From positions 2,170,001-2,234,000 of the forward strand of contig CAVWRA010000006.1 of NCBI GenBank assembly GCA_963757265.1: 64,000 nucleotides of DNA, given 5' to 3'. How positions within the stretch are numbered: the first letter of the stretch is position 1; each line of letters starts with the position of its first letter. This document shows, in pieces, positions 35,072 through 43,543 of this stretch. The notes below the pieces were generated by a model. The model made no database searches and was not told the DNA's origin. It saw only the letters and a list, made by a program, of their open reading frames with translations. The DNA comes from CAIVVT01 sp963757265 (GTDB lineage Bacteria > Acidobacteriota > Terriglobia > Bryobacterales > Bryobacteraceae). The position numbers were made by a program, and so were the translations under genes.

Positions 35072-36691
35072 ATGGGGCGCAAGCTCAGACCATTTCTTCT
35101 GTCAGCGGCTTTCCTGGCGGTTTGCGCGCTGGTGTCGGGCTCGCTGGGGCCGGACTCATCGGCTCACGCCTCCTCGAACGCGGCGCTGGGCATGGCCTCG
35201 GGCGATGCGGATCTGGACTCCGGCCTGAAGCTGCTGACCTCCATCTACCGCCTGGCGGAGGAAAACGCGGCCGAAAAAGTGAATCCCGATAAGTCCATCT
35301 ATGACGGCGCAATCCCCGGGATGCTGCGCACGCTGGATCCCCACTCCAACTTCTTCGACCCTAAGGAATACAATAAGTTACGCGAAGATCAGCGCGGCCG
35401 CTACTACGGCGTGGGCATGACCATCCAGCCGCGCGGCGGACACACCGTGGTGGTTTATCCGTTCCCCGGTTCGCCGGCCTTCAAGGCCGGGTTGCGGCCC
35501 GGCGACATCATTCTCGAAATCAACGACAAGAGCGCCTTGGGCCTCAGCTCCTCCGATGTGGCCGATCTGCTCAAGGGGCCGCGCGGCACCCCGGTCCAGG
35601 TGAAGATCTCGCGCGAGGGCAAAGCGGAGCCGCTGATGTTCAACCTGATCCGCGATGCCATCAACCGGCCCAGCGTGCCGACGAAGTTCTACATTCGTCC
35701 GGGCATCGCCTATATCCATGTCGAGCAATTCACGGAAACCACGTCGCGGGAACTCGATGAAGCCCTGTCCTCGATGAATGAATCGGGCCTGAAGGGACTG
35801 ATCCTCGATCTGCGGGACAACCCCGGCGGCCTGCTGAACGAGGGCGTGGCGGTGGCCGGGCGGTTTCTGCGGCGCGGGCAGACGGTGGTCAGCCATCGCG
35901 GGCGCACGTCGCCTGAAAAGCCATACGTTGCCGCCAACGGAAGCTCCGGCCGTGAGTACCCGATCGTGGTGCTGGTGAGCCGGCTGAGCGCTTCGGCGGC
36001 GGAGATTGTGGCCGGCGCGCTGCAGGATCACGACCGGGCCTGGATCCTCGGGGACAACACCTTCGGCAAGGGATTGGTGCAGACGGTTTTCCCGCTGATG
36101 GAGAACACCGGTCTGGCGCTGACGACGGCCAAGTACTATACGCCCAGCGGCCGCCTGATTCAGCGGGATTATTCCAGCGGATCGTTCTACGACTATTACT
36201 ATCATCGGGATACGGAGAAGAAGAACACCCAGGACGTGAAGATGACCGACAGCGGCCGGACGGTGTACGGCGGCAGCGGGATCACGCCGGACGAGAAGTT
36301 CGTGGCGGATTACAAGCCCTTCCAGGTCGAATTGCTGCGGCGGGGCGCATTCCGCGATTATGTGCCCAAGTACTTCGGGAATCACGATACGAAACTGCCC
36401 GAGGATTGGTCTCCGGACACTGCGATGATGGCTGATTTTCACGCCTTCCTGGTGAAGGAAAGCTACCAGATGACGGAAGCGGAGTGGACCCAGTTTCAGG
36501 ACTGGATCAGAGTCCAGCTGAAGTACAATGCGCTGCTGACCGCCGCGGGGCTGGATGAGGCCAACCGCTACGCCGTCGAGACCGACCCGACGGTGCTCAA
36601 GGGGCTGGAAGCCATGCCCAAAGCCAAAGCACTGCTCGACAACGCCCGCAAACAGATGGTGCAATTGAACCAGAGGTCCCTGAGCCATTGA
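35072..36691 (+). CDS. S41-family C-terminal processing protease with PDZ domain
   Basis: 539 residues with a signal peptide (MGRKLRPFLLSAAFLAVCALVSG). A PDZ domain (about residues 110-190, with YYGVGMTIQPRGGHTVV and AGLRPGDIILEINDK) precedes the protease domain. The Ser-Lys dyad is Ser308 in SASAAEI and Lys333 in TFGKGLVQ, the 25-residue spacing seen in CtpA. A further C-terminal helical region of about 150 residues is present. It should trim or degrade envelope proteins. ATG at 35072 follows GGAGGG. Its TGA overlaps the TTG start of guaA. Confidence 0.92.
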   Translation: MGRKLRPFLLSAAFLAVCALVSGSLGPDSSAHASSNAALGMASGDADLDSGLKLLTSIYRLAEENAAEKVNPDKSIYDGAIPGMLRTLDPHSNFFDPKEYNKLREDQRGRYYGVGMTIQPRGGHTVVVYPFPGSPAFKAGLRPGDIILEINDKSALGLSSSDVADLLKGPRGTPVQVKISREGKAEPLMFNLIRDAINRPSVPTKFYIRPGIAYIHVEQFTETTSRELDEALSSMNESGLKGLILDLRDNPGGLLNEGVAVAGRFLRRGQTVVSHRGRTSPEKPYVAANGSSGREYPIVVLVSRLSASAAEIVAGALQDHDRAWILGDNTFGKGLVQTVFPLMENTGLALTTAKYYTPSGRLIQRDYSSGSFYDYYYHRDTEKKNTQDVKMTDSGRTVYGGSGITPDEKFVADYKPFQVELLRRGAFRDYVPKYFGNHDTKLPEDWSPDTAMMADFHAFLVKESYQMTEAEWTQFQDWIRVQLKYNALLTAAGLDEANRYAVETDPTVLKGLEAMPKAKALLDNARKQMVQLNQRSLSH

Positions 36692-38467
36692 GTTCGCCGC
36701 GGGATGTGCCGCCGCAGATCGTCGTTCTCGACACCGGCGGCCAATACTGCCACCTGATCACCCGAAAAATCCGCGAGCTGGGCGTTTACTGCGAGATCCG
36801 TCCCAGCGAAGTCGATCCCGCCAGCCTCGCGGGGATTCGGGGCATCGTCATCTCCGGCGGACCGGCGAGCGTGTACGAGGACGGAAGCCCGCAGGTCGAT
36901 CCGGCGATTTTCGAGCTCGGCGTGGCCGTGCTGGGCATCTGTTACGGCCAGCAATTGATGGCCTGGCACATGGGCGGCGCGGTGAACCAGGGCCAGCGCG
37001 GCGAGTACGGCCTGGCGTGGTTGGAATTGAGCGCCGCAGCCCCGGTTTTTGAGGGCATCGCCGGGCGGTTCTCAATCTGGATGAGCCACCGCGACACGGT
37101 CACTGCCGTGCCGCCGGGATTTGCCGTGCTGGGCCGCACCGAGACCTGCGCCATCGCCGCGATGGCCGATCCGAAGCGGCGGCTCTACGGCGTGCAGTTC
37201 CACCCCGAAGTCGTGCATACCGAGCATGGGGTGGAGATTCTGGCTAATTTCCTGTTTGGCGTGGCGGGCTGCGAAAGAGACTGGAATCCGCGCGCCCAGG
37301 CGCAGCGCATCGAGGAGCAGATCCGCGAGGCCGCCGCGGGCCGCAACGTCTTCTTCTTCGTTTCGGGCGGCGTCGATTCGACCGTGGCCTTCACGTTGTG
37401 CCTGAGAGCGCTGGGGCCGGAACGGGTGCGGGCGCTGTACGTTGAACACGGGACTGATGCGGGCGGGCGAGACCGAGTACGTGAGCGGGGTGTTCGAATC
37501 GATGGGTCCGGGGGTGTTCACGGTCGAGCATGCCGAGCAGAGGTTTCTGGGCGCACTGGAGGGGGTCACCGATCCGGAGAAGAAGCGCAACATCATCGGC
37601 GAAGCCTTCGTCAGCGTGCAGCAGGAGATTCTCGAATCGGGCCACTTCCTGGACCAGAACTGGGTTCTCGCTCAGGGGACGATTTACCCCGACACGATCG
37701 AGTCCGGCGGGACGGCGAAGGCGGATCTGATCAAGACCCACCACAACCGCGTAGCGGGCATTCAGAAGCTGATCGCGGAGCAACGGCTGATCGAGCCGCT
37801 GCACCTGCTCTACAAGGACGAAGTGCGGGAGTTGGGCCGCGAACTGGGGCTGAGCGGCGATCTTCTGGGACGGCATCCGTTTCCGGGCCCGGGCCTGGCC
37901 ATCCGCTGCCTGTGCAGCGAGCGGCGGGCGCCGGTGGAGCGGCTGGAAGAGGGCTGGCTGGCGGCGGTGAAGAGCGTGGGGGTGCAGGGCGACTCGCGCA
38001 GCTACCGCCCGGTGCTGGTGCTCGAGGAGGGCCTGGCCGAGGCCGGCATTCACGAGCGCGCCGGGGCGCTGATCAATCGCACGCCGGGCATCAACCGCGT
38101 GGTCGCGCTGGCCGCCTCGCACTCGCCCGTCGCGGGTTGGGAGACGCGGCCCTGCTGGATCGACGCCGTGCGGCTGGAGCGGCTGCGCCGCGCCGACGCG
38201 ATCGTACGGCGGCTGTGCCAGGAAAGCGGTTTCGAGCAGCAGGTGTGGCAATTCCCGGTGGTGCTGGCGCCGCTGGGGACCGAAGAGCGTCCCGATGCGG
38301 TGGTGCTGCGGCCGATCCACTCGGTGGATGGGATGACGGCGCGGGCGGTGGCGATTCCGCCGGCGCTGCTGGGGCGGATGTGCGGAGAACTGCTGGCCAT
38401 CGAGGGCCTGAACGCGGTGCTGATCGACCTGACGAACAAGCCGCCGGGGACCATCGAGTGGGAATAG
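36688..38467 (+). pseudogene. guaA: GMP synthase (glutamine-hydrolysing), single-base frameshift
   Basis: Makes GMP from XMP using glutamine. From TTG 36688 the frame reads the class I glutaminase with nucleophile Cys85 (GICYGQQ) and His/Glu in GVQFHPEV, then the PP-loop SGGVDST, up to LYVEH near 37449. The rest of the enzyme (GLMRAGETEYVSG through the C-terminal KPPGTIEWE) continues in the next frame. An extra base within GGGA at 37450-37453 explains the switch: removing it restores VEHGLMR, as in homologues. Every other region is intact, so either a sequence error or a very recent mutation is likely. guaA is normally essential unless guanine can be salvaged. Confidence 0.85.
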
Positions 38468-38489
38468 CAGCAACGCGCGAAGGGCGCCC

Positions 38490-38566
38490 GTCCCACGCGC
38501 GCCTCGTTGACTTTGCTTGATGGCCTGGGCCCTCTCACGCGTTTCGCTGGCAAAGGACGTGAAAAT
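38490..38566 (+). repeat. Degraded copy of the GTGAAACATCCGGG element (right half)
   Basis: The stretch GCGCGCCTCGTTGACTTTGC, then TTGATGGCCTGGGCCCTCTCAC and a trailing GACGTGAAAATC, parallels 63878-63955 in order and spacing but with many changes. The terminal palindromic arm is not intact. It lies just past guaA. Confidence 0.4.
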
Positions 38567-38704
38567 CGAATCATGCGGAGTGAAGACAGCGAACTGCCTT
38601 CTCGCAACTCCTGGCTTGTAGTCCTCGCTCAACCGCAATTCACAGCGTGGGGCCAAGATTCAGTTTTTCGGGCCATGCGCCGTCTCTGCCTTGGGCCGGC
38701 CTCT

Positions 38705-39103
38705 TCATGGGACGACATCTCGTTTCTCCATCTCCATATCCCTATCTCGATTGAGATCAAGGGTGGTCACAGAACTACGGTTGTACAACTGCAGTGGAAC
38801 GGAAACAATGTACGGAATAATCGATACTAACGTCAAAGTCAACGAATATCCTAGGGCAAAGCCCACACCCAACCACACTATAAAGCCTAGGCAATCATCC
38901 CCCAGGATTGGGACGACAAGGCGTGTGTACACTTTGGCATACCACACAAAGGCAAACCCACCCAGGAAGCTTGGCACCCCTGTGGCCCGAAAAAACGTTT
39001 TCGAAACGGCTAGAAGGGCATCACAATGCGAGCAGCGAAACGGAGGGTGCGTTACCCGAGGTCCGTCCCATGCAATCGCCGCATGGCATTGCGGACAGAA
39101 CAT
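38705..39103 (-). CDS. Zinc-ribbon membrane protein, unknown function
   Basis: 132 residues. Two CxxC pairs at the N-terminus (MFCPQCHAAI and FRCSHCDALL) form a rubredoxin-like zinc ribbon, followed by two membrane segments (PSFLGGFAFVWYAKVY region and LGFIVWLGVGFALGYSL to IIPYIVSVPL) and a charged C-terminal tail. The codons are less GC-rich than in flanking genes, which fits recent acquisition. The purine-rich AAAGAG precedes the ATG. No known family can be named. Confidence 0.65.
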   Translation of the reverse strand: MFCPQCHAAIAWDGPRVTHPPFRCSHCDALLAVSKTFFRATGVPSFLGGFAFVWYAKVYTRLVVPILGDDCLGFIVWLGVGFALGYSLTLTLVSIIPYIVSVPLQLYNRSSVTTLDLNRDRDMEMEKRDVVP

Positions 39104-39244
39104 CTCTTTAGCCTTAATCGTGGAACCCTCCCTGTTTCAGCTCCGCCATATCCTAGGGAATCTGTCCGCAGGCGTCGTACGCTGCTGCCAGCCCCGCTGC
39201 CGTTCGAATAATCCCCTCTGAATATTCCCCCTTCATAAAGCAGG

Positions 39245-40147
39245 CTAGCCGATCACCGATTTCAGGTAGGCCCGGAAATCAGCGCCCAGGTCGGGCCGGG
39301 CGAGCGCGAATTCGACCGTCGCTTTCAGGAAGCCTAGCTTTTCGCCGGCATCGTAGCGCACGCCCTCGAAACGGTAACCGTAGATCGGACGGCTGCGCAG
39401 CAGTCCCTTCAGGCCGTCGGTCAACTGAATCTCGCCGCCGCTTCCGGGCTCGGTGGCTTCCAGGGCGGTGAAGATTTCGGGTGTGAGGATGTAGCGGCCG
39501 ACGATGGCCAGGTTCGAGGGCGCCTCCCCGGGGCGCGGCTTTTCGACCAGATTGCGAATGCGGAACAGGCGGCTGTCGGAGCCCTCGATGCTGGCCGGTT
39601 CGGCCTCGACGACGCCGTACGATGCGGTCTGCTCGGGAGGGACTTCCATGAGCGCCAGGACGGACGCGCCGAAGTACTCGTAGATCCGCAAAAGCTGAGC
39701 CAGGCACGGGACTGTGGACTTGATGACGTCGTCGGAGAGCACGACGGCGAAGGGCTCCGGGCCGATCAGGTCGCGGGCGCGCAGGACGGCATGGCCCAGA
39801 CCCAGCGCCTCTTTCTGGCGGACGTAGGCCACGTCGATCATATCGGAGATGGCGCGGACCTCGGCGACCAGGTCCAGTTTGTTCCGGCTTTCCAGCAGAT
39901 GCTCGAGCTCGAAGCTGACGTCGAAGTGGTCCTCGATGGCGGTCTTGCCGCGGCCGGTGACGATCACGATCTGGTTCAGCCCCGACTGGCTCGCTTCCTC
40001 GATGCCGTACTGGATCAGCGGCTTATCGACCAGCGGTAGCATCTCCTTGGGCATGGCCTTGGTGGCGGGGAGGAATCGCGTGCCCAAGCCGGCCGCCGGG
40101 AAGACGGCTTTACGCACCTTCGGAATCATACCCACGATTGTAGCCAT
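39245..40147 (-). CDS. galU: UTP--glucose-1-phosphate uridylyltransferase
   Basis: 300 residues. Makes UDP-glucose for envelope polysaccharides. Nucleotide-binding signature KAVFPAAGLGTRFLPATKAMPKEMLPLVDKP, the active-site VVLSDDVI, and the GRYILTPEIF and EIQLTDGLKGL segments are all conserved. The start is ATG at 40147; another in-frame ATG at 40129 (MIPKVRKAVFPA) is equally plausible. It is monocistronic, divergent from the ferredoxin gene. Confidence 0.95.
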   Translation of the reverse strand: MATIVGMIPKVRKAVFPAAGLGTRFLPATKAMPKEMLPLVDKPLIQYGIEEASQSGLNQIVIVTGRGKTAIEDHFDVSFELEHLLESRNKLDLVAEVRAISDMIDVAYVRQKEALGLGHAVLRARDLIGPEPFAVVLSDDVIKSTVPCLAQLLRIYEYFGASVLALMEVPPEQTASYGVVEAEPASIEGSDSRLFRIRNLVEKPRPGEAPSNLAIVGRYILTPEIFTALEATEPGSGGEIQLTDGLKGLLRSRPIYGYRFEGVRYDAGEKLGFLKATVEFALARPDLGADFRAYLKSVIG

Positions 40148-40232
40148 CCATTAGAGGCGGCAGGTCAAGAAACCGTTCGGCGCCTTCCGGGGTGCGTTCG
40201 GGCGCCGAATCCTGCCGCTCCCGGCGGGGCGA

Positions 40233-40261
40233 TTGTCGGCTCTGGTGGGGCGTGCTATTCT
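40233..40261 (+). promoter_or_regulatory. Promoter for the ferredoxin gene
   Basis: TTGTCG (40233-40238) and TATTCT (40256-40261) separated by 17 bases, about 48 bases before the ferredoxin start. Both hexamers match sigma-70 at four or more positions. Confidence 0.5.
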
Positions 40262-40309
40262 TGCGGATGCTCAGCGTGGCAAGGCTCTGATTCGGAAGGG
40301 GGGATCTCC

Positions 40310-40570
40310 ATGGCTTACGTGATTGCGGAACCGTGCATAGGAACCAAGGATACGGCGTGTGTGGATGCCTGTCCGGTGGATTGCATCCATCCCAAGAAGG
40401 ATGAGCCCAACTTCGCCACGGCCGAACTGCTGTACATCGACCCGGTGGAGTGCATCGATTGCGGCGCGTGCGTGCCGGTGTGTCCCGTTTCGGCCATCTT
40501 CGCGCTGGAAGATCTGCCCGAGAAGTGGAACAACTTCACCCAGATCAACGCCGATTACTACAAGAAATAG
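40310..40570 (+). CDS. fdxA: 7Fe ferredoxin ([3Fe-4S][4Fe-4S])
   Basis: 86 residues, soluble electron carrier. Cys9, Cys17, Cys21 and Cys25 (CIGTKDTACVDACPVDC) with Cys48, Cys51, Cys54 and Cys58 (CIDCGACVPVC) follow the spacing of 7Fe ferredoxins such as Azotobacter FdI, where the wider first motif holds a [3Fe-4S] cluster. A strong purine-rich site AAGGGGGG lies before ATG 40310. It may accept electrons from the PFOR encoded at the left end; that pairing is inference. Confidence 0.93.
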   Translation: MAYVIAEPCIGTKDTACVDACPVDCIHPKKDEPNFATAELLYIDPVECIDCGACVPVCPVSAIFALEDLPEKWNNFTQINADYYKK

Positions 40571-40882
40571 GCCGCCATCCCGGCCCCGCGCCGTCTTCCA
40601 CCCCGCGGTTTCGCCCCTACGTCGGGCCAACGCGGGTACCCGTCTGCGCGCGACGGAGTTCCCAACCAATCCATCCCGCCTCCCGTGCATCCGCCCGTCG
40701 ATTCGAATTGTCGGTAGTAGGTCAGTTTCCAGGAAGCGCGTCAACCCGCCACAGTCGGTAGACACTGGCCGACATCGCGCGTGCGATCGCCGCCTGGGCT
40801 CCATGGTCGGCACACCGGCCCCGATCATGGCCCCGATCATTGTTCGGCTTGCTTCAGCGTAGTAGACTAGAGCTCCGAGATC
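40571..40882. other. Intergenic stretch with a 12-bp tandem duplication
   Basis: No gene seen. GGCCCCGATCAT is present twice in perfect tandem at 40817-40828 and 40829-40840. Confidence 0.5.
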
Positions 40883-41254
40883 ATGTGGCGACGGAATCGC
40901 CCCGTTTCACGGCCCCCCTCTCCCCCCCGTTGCTCCTTCTGCGGCAAAGGTCAGGATGCCGTCCAGAAGCTGATTGCAAGTCCAAGCGCTGCTGTTCTAG
41001 CATTCATCTGCGACGAGTGTGTCCGGGTCTGCCAGTTAATTCTCGACGACAGCCGCGACGCAGCGGACGCGCGCACCTCTGAGCCCAAACGGAGTGAGCT
41101 GTATCCGCTCATCGACGACCAGTTAGTATCCGAACTCGTGGAAGCCGTGGAACGATGGATCCAGAAGGAGTCCTTAGGGACTGATGCCGCCCGGGAGTTC
41201 GCGGCAATGCGCAGCGTAGCAATTCGGTTGATTGGCACCACGGATCGCACTTAG
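40883..41254 (+). CDS. Stand-alone ClpX-type C4 zinc-finger protein
   Basis: 123 residues. PRCSFCGKGQDAVQKLIASP and FICDECVRVCQLIL reproduce the ClpX N-terminal zinc-binding domain, with the four ligands Cys17, Cys20, Cys43 and Cys46. In ClpX this domain dimerises and recruits substrates and adaptors. Here no AAA+ domain follows; instead there is an acidic helical tail (about residues 65-115). Composition is less GC-rich than neighbours. It could bind Clp substrates or adaptors, or simply DNA or protein; the function is unknown. No strong Shine-Dalgarno precedes ATG 40883. Confidence 0.7.
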   Translation: MWRRNRPVSRPPSPPRCSFCGKGQDAVQKLIASPSAAVLAFICDECVRVCQLILDDSRDAADARTSEPKRSELYPLIDDQLVSELVEAVERWIQKESLGTDAAREFAAMRSVAIRLIGTTDRT

Positions 41255-41837
41255 GCTATTCTCGAAAGGCGGCACGCCGCCTCGGAATCGTCGGAAACTA
41301 CGTAGGGACTCCAAAGCCCGTCGCCAGACGCTGCTCAGCGTTGCCACGATGTCGCATCGAGGCGCCAGACACGTTCCAGAGCGATCCAATTCCCCGCAGT
41401 CGGCTGCGTTGCGACCCTTCAGCCACGATCAACGTTGTAGCGCTACCGGTTCCGAGCGGATCGTCGGCAACCAGGAAAGTGACCCGCTTCCGAATCGTCT
41501 TTTCCCTTGACACCGGGCGTATGCTCAAAATGGCCGGAGGTCCGCGCGGTGTGTCGGCCCCGTTCTTCGACAATTGCGAACAGTTAGCGAATTTCAACAG
41601 TTTAATTGGATCATTCTAAAAGGTAAGGTTGACAATTGGCTTTGATCCTCCAATTTTTGTTTTTGCGCCATCCGCGGCCCATCCTATACCCCTGTGGCGG
41701 ACTGCAGAACGAGTGTTGAAGGGTGGAAAAGTGTTGAACGGCCGCGCCCGCTGGCCCCAGCCTCGCAAGTAGAACGCCCTTGCATTTCTTCGCTTTTTGT
41801 TCTACTATGGGAGCGAATAGAAAGCGAATTGGCTACC
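41255..41837. other. AT-richer intergenic region before the DUF72 gene
   Basis: About 580 bases. Short frames on both strands between 41298 and 41619 do not resemble known proteins. The right end holds a good promoter (41780-41808). Confidence 0.5.
41780..41808 (+). promoter_or_regulatory. Sigma-70-type promoter for the DUF72 gene
   Basis: TTGCAT (41780-41785), a 17-base spacer, and TACTAT (41803-41808), about 30 bases before the ATG at 41838. Confidence 0.55.
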
Positions 41838-42755
41838 ATGAACAACTCCGAGCGCATCCACATCGGCCCCAGCGGCTGGCAAAACCCGGAATGGGTGGAG
41901 GCCGTGTCGGCGGGGGCCTCGCCGCGCGAGCACAGCATCGACCGGCTGGTGCCGTACGTCAACCTGCTGGAGATCGGGTCAACGGCGCAGGCTCCGCTGA
42001 AGCCGGAGATCGCCCGGCTGTGGCTGCGCAAGGGGTCGGCCAATCCGCGGTTGCGTTGGACGGCCGTTCTGGGGCGCCGCTTCACGCGCGACCGTGATCT
42101 TTCCCCCGGGGCGGTGGCGGCGTGGAAAGCCGGCCTGAAGCCGCTGCAGCAGGCCGGGCGGCTGGCCGCGCTGGTGCTGGAGTTTCCCTGGGCGTTCCGC
42201 TTCAACCACGAAAACCGCGAATTCCTGATTGCGCTGCGGCGGGAGTTCCACGAGTTCCGCCTGGCGGCCGAGTTTCTGCACGAGAGCTGGCTGGCCGAGG
42301 AGGCGCTGGCGGTGCTGGCTAAGTACCGCATCTCGTTCGTCAATGTCGGCCAGCCGGCGTACTTCCGCGGGATGCCGCCGGCCTCGGTGCTGACCACCAG
42401 CCTGGGCCTGGTGCGGCTGCACGGCGGGGCGACGCCGGATGCGTTCCGCGAGCTGGACCAGCGCTCGACGGCCGCGCCGTACCTTTACTCCCTCGAGGAA
42501 CTGGAAGAGTGGCAGCCGCGGCTGGCGCGGCTGGCAGCGGCGGCGCAGGAGTGCGTGGTCAGTTTCACCAATTGGCACGACGGACGGAGCATGGTGAACG
42601 CCTTGCAGATGGGCGAGATCCTGGGCCGGAAGCCGCTGGTCGCCCCGGCGCCCCTGATCCGCCGTTACCCGGCCGAGATGGCTGCCTTTCGCGCCCTGCG
42701 CCCGGTGCAAATGGACCTGCTGGCCGGCGCGGCCGGGGACCGGCAAGCGGCCTGA
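41838..42755 (+). CDS. DUF72 family protein
   Basis: 305 residues of the TIM-barrel-like DUF72 family: HIGPSGWQNPEW at the start, VNLLEIGSTAQ in the position of the usual V-E-x-N-S/T-F strand, and AALVLEFPWAFRFNHENREFL, which parallels the LQFPPSF segment. HLE-type RLAAEFLHESWL, LVRLHGG and CVVSFTNWHDGRSMVNALQM complete it. Biochemical role is unknown for the family. The start at 41838 is set by similarity and the upstream promoter; a longer in-frame extension precedes it. Confidence 0.85.
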   Translation: MNNSERIHIGPSGWQNPEWVEAVSAGASPREHSIDRLVPYVNLLEIGSTAQAPLKPEIARLWLRKGSANPRLRWTAVLGRRFTRDRDLSPGAVAAWKAGLKPLQQAGRLAALVLEFPWAFRFNHENREFLIALRREFHEFRLAAEFLHESWLAEEALAVLAKYRISFVNVGQPAYFRGMPPASVLTTSLGLVRLHGGATPDAFRELDQRSTAAPYLYSLEELEEWQPRLARLAAAAQECVVSFTNWHDGRSMVNALQMGEILGRKPLVAPAPLIRRYPAEMAAFRALRPVQMDLLAGAAGDRQAA

Positions 42756-42874
42756 CCCCGCCCCGAGAGTCTGGCGGCCGGAAGTTGCCGCCGGGGATCG
42801 GGAGCGGCCGGAGTCTGGCAACTCGAATCATCCATAAGAATCGAAGACCGCGGGTTCCCAGGCGCGGGTTGCCC

Positions 42875-43354
42875 TCAGACGCCGGGAGCGGGAGATTCGG
42901 ATCCGGCGAGCGAGGGCAACTGCCGGACGCCGGCGAAATCGACGAAATAGCGTTCGATCGCCAGCGCGGGAAAGACACCCTTCAACACTTCGTACGCCCG
43001 CCGCAGTTCGTTGCGATGGTGATCCAGCTCGGCGGTCTCGTCGCCGCCAAAAGTGTGCTGCAGTCCGCCGTAGGCGCCGCAGTCGGAATGGAGCATCAGA
43101 ATCACCCGCTCCGTCCCGTGGAGACGGATGGATTTTTCGATCTGGGCGACCAGGAACGCACGGTCCGGCTCGCGCTCGGGAGAGGCCAGCGATTTAGCGC
43201 CGCCGCCGACCAGGATCAGATCGGGATGGACAATGCGCCTGCGGGCCAGAAAGCGGCGCAGCACGCCGTGGAAGCGGTGGTCGAAACACGCCACCACGGC
43301 CGCGTCGCAGCGATATTGCCCGGTGGGCGAATGGAATTTGAGGACGCGTTTCAA
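42875..43354 (-). CDS. Small beta-carbonic-anhydrase-like protein
   Basis: About 159 residues from TTG 43354. It has the beta-carbonic-anhydrase metal pattern: CFDHRF (C-x-D-x-R) near the N-terminus and LHSDCGAYGG (H-x-x-C) in the middle, giving Cys/His/Cys zinc ligands and the Asp-Arg dyad. It is shorter than typical enzymes (about 200-220 aa), and the gap between the two motifs (VHPDLILVGGGAKSLASPE) is unusual. Whether it hydrates CO2 is uncertain. The frame is open upstream to 43489 but that extension does not look like protein; the start is uncertain. Confidence 0.6.
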   Translation of the reverse strand: MKRVLKFHSPTGQYRCDAAVVACFDHRFHGVLRRFLARRRIVHPDLILVGGGAKSLASPEREPDRAFLVAQIEKSIRLHGTERVILMLHSDCGAYGGLQHTFGGDETAELDHHRNELRRAYEVLKGVFPALAIERYFVDFAGVRQLPSLAGSESPAPGV

Positions 43355-43543
43355 ACGGCAACCCGAGATTGCGATCTTCGCATTTGTGGGCGGCGCTAAA
43401 CAAGGCGCCCAATGGTCACAATTCGAAGCCCCGCCGGCCCTGTGCGAAGCATGAGAACGTCGCACTGCGCCGGGCTGAGAGGCCGGCATGGCGGGGATCA
43501 GGCGGCCACTCCGCCGCTGCGCCGCGTCGCGGCATAGACTGGG

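Noticed and set aside
36688..38520. Continuous 610-residue GMP synthase frame
   Set aside because: After about residue 254 the translation loses all similarity and becomes Gly/Arg-rich, while the conserved ATPase/dimerisation part lies in the next frame; the long frame is a by-product of the insertion.
40310..40570. Detached nuoI
   Set aside because: The protein is an 86-residue soluble 7Fe ferredoxin whose first cysteine motif has C-x7-C spacing, unlike NuoI.
41298..41619. Short frames on both strands before the DUF72 gene
   Set aside because: No similarity to known families, no ribosome-binding site, and they overlap each other.
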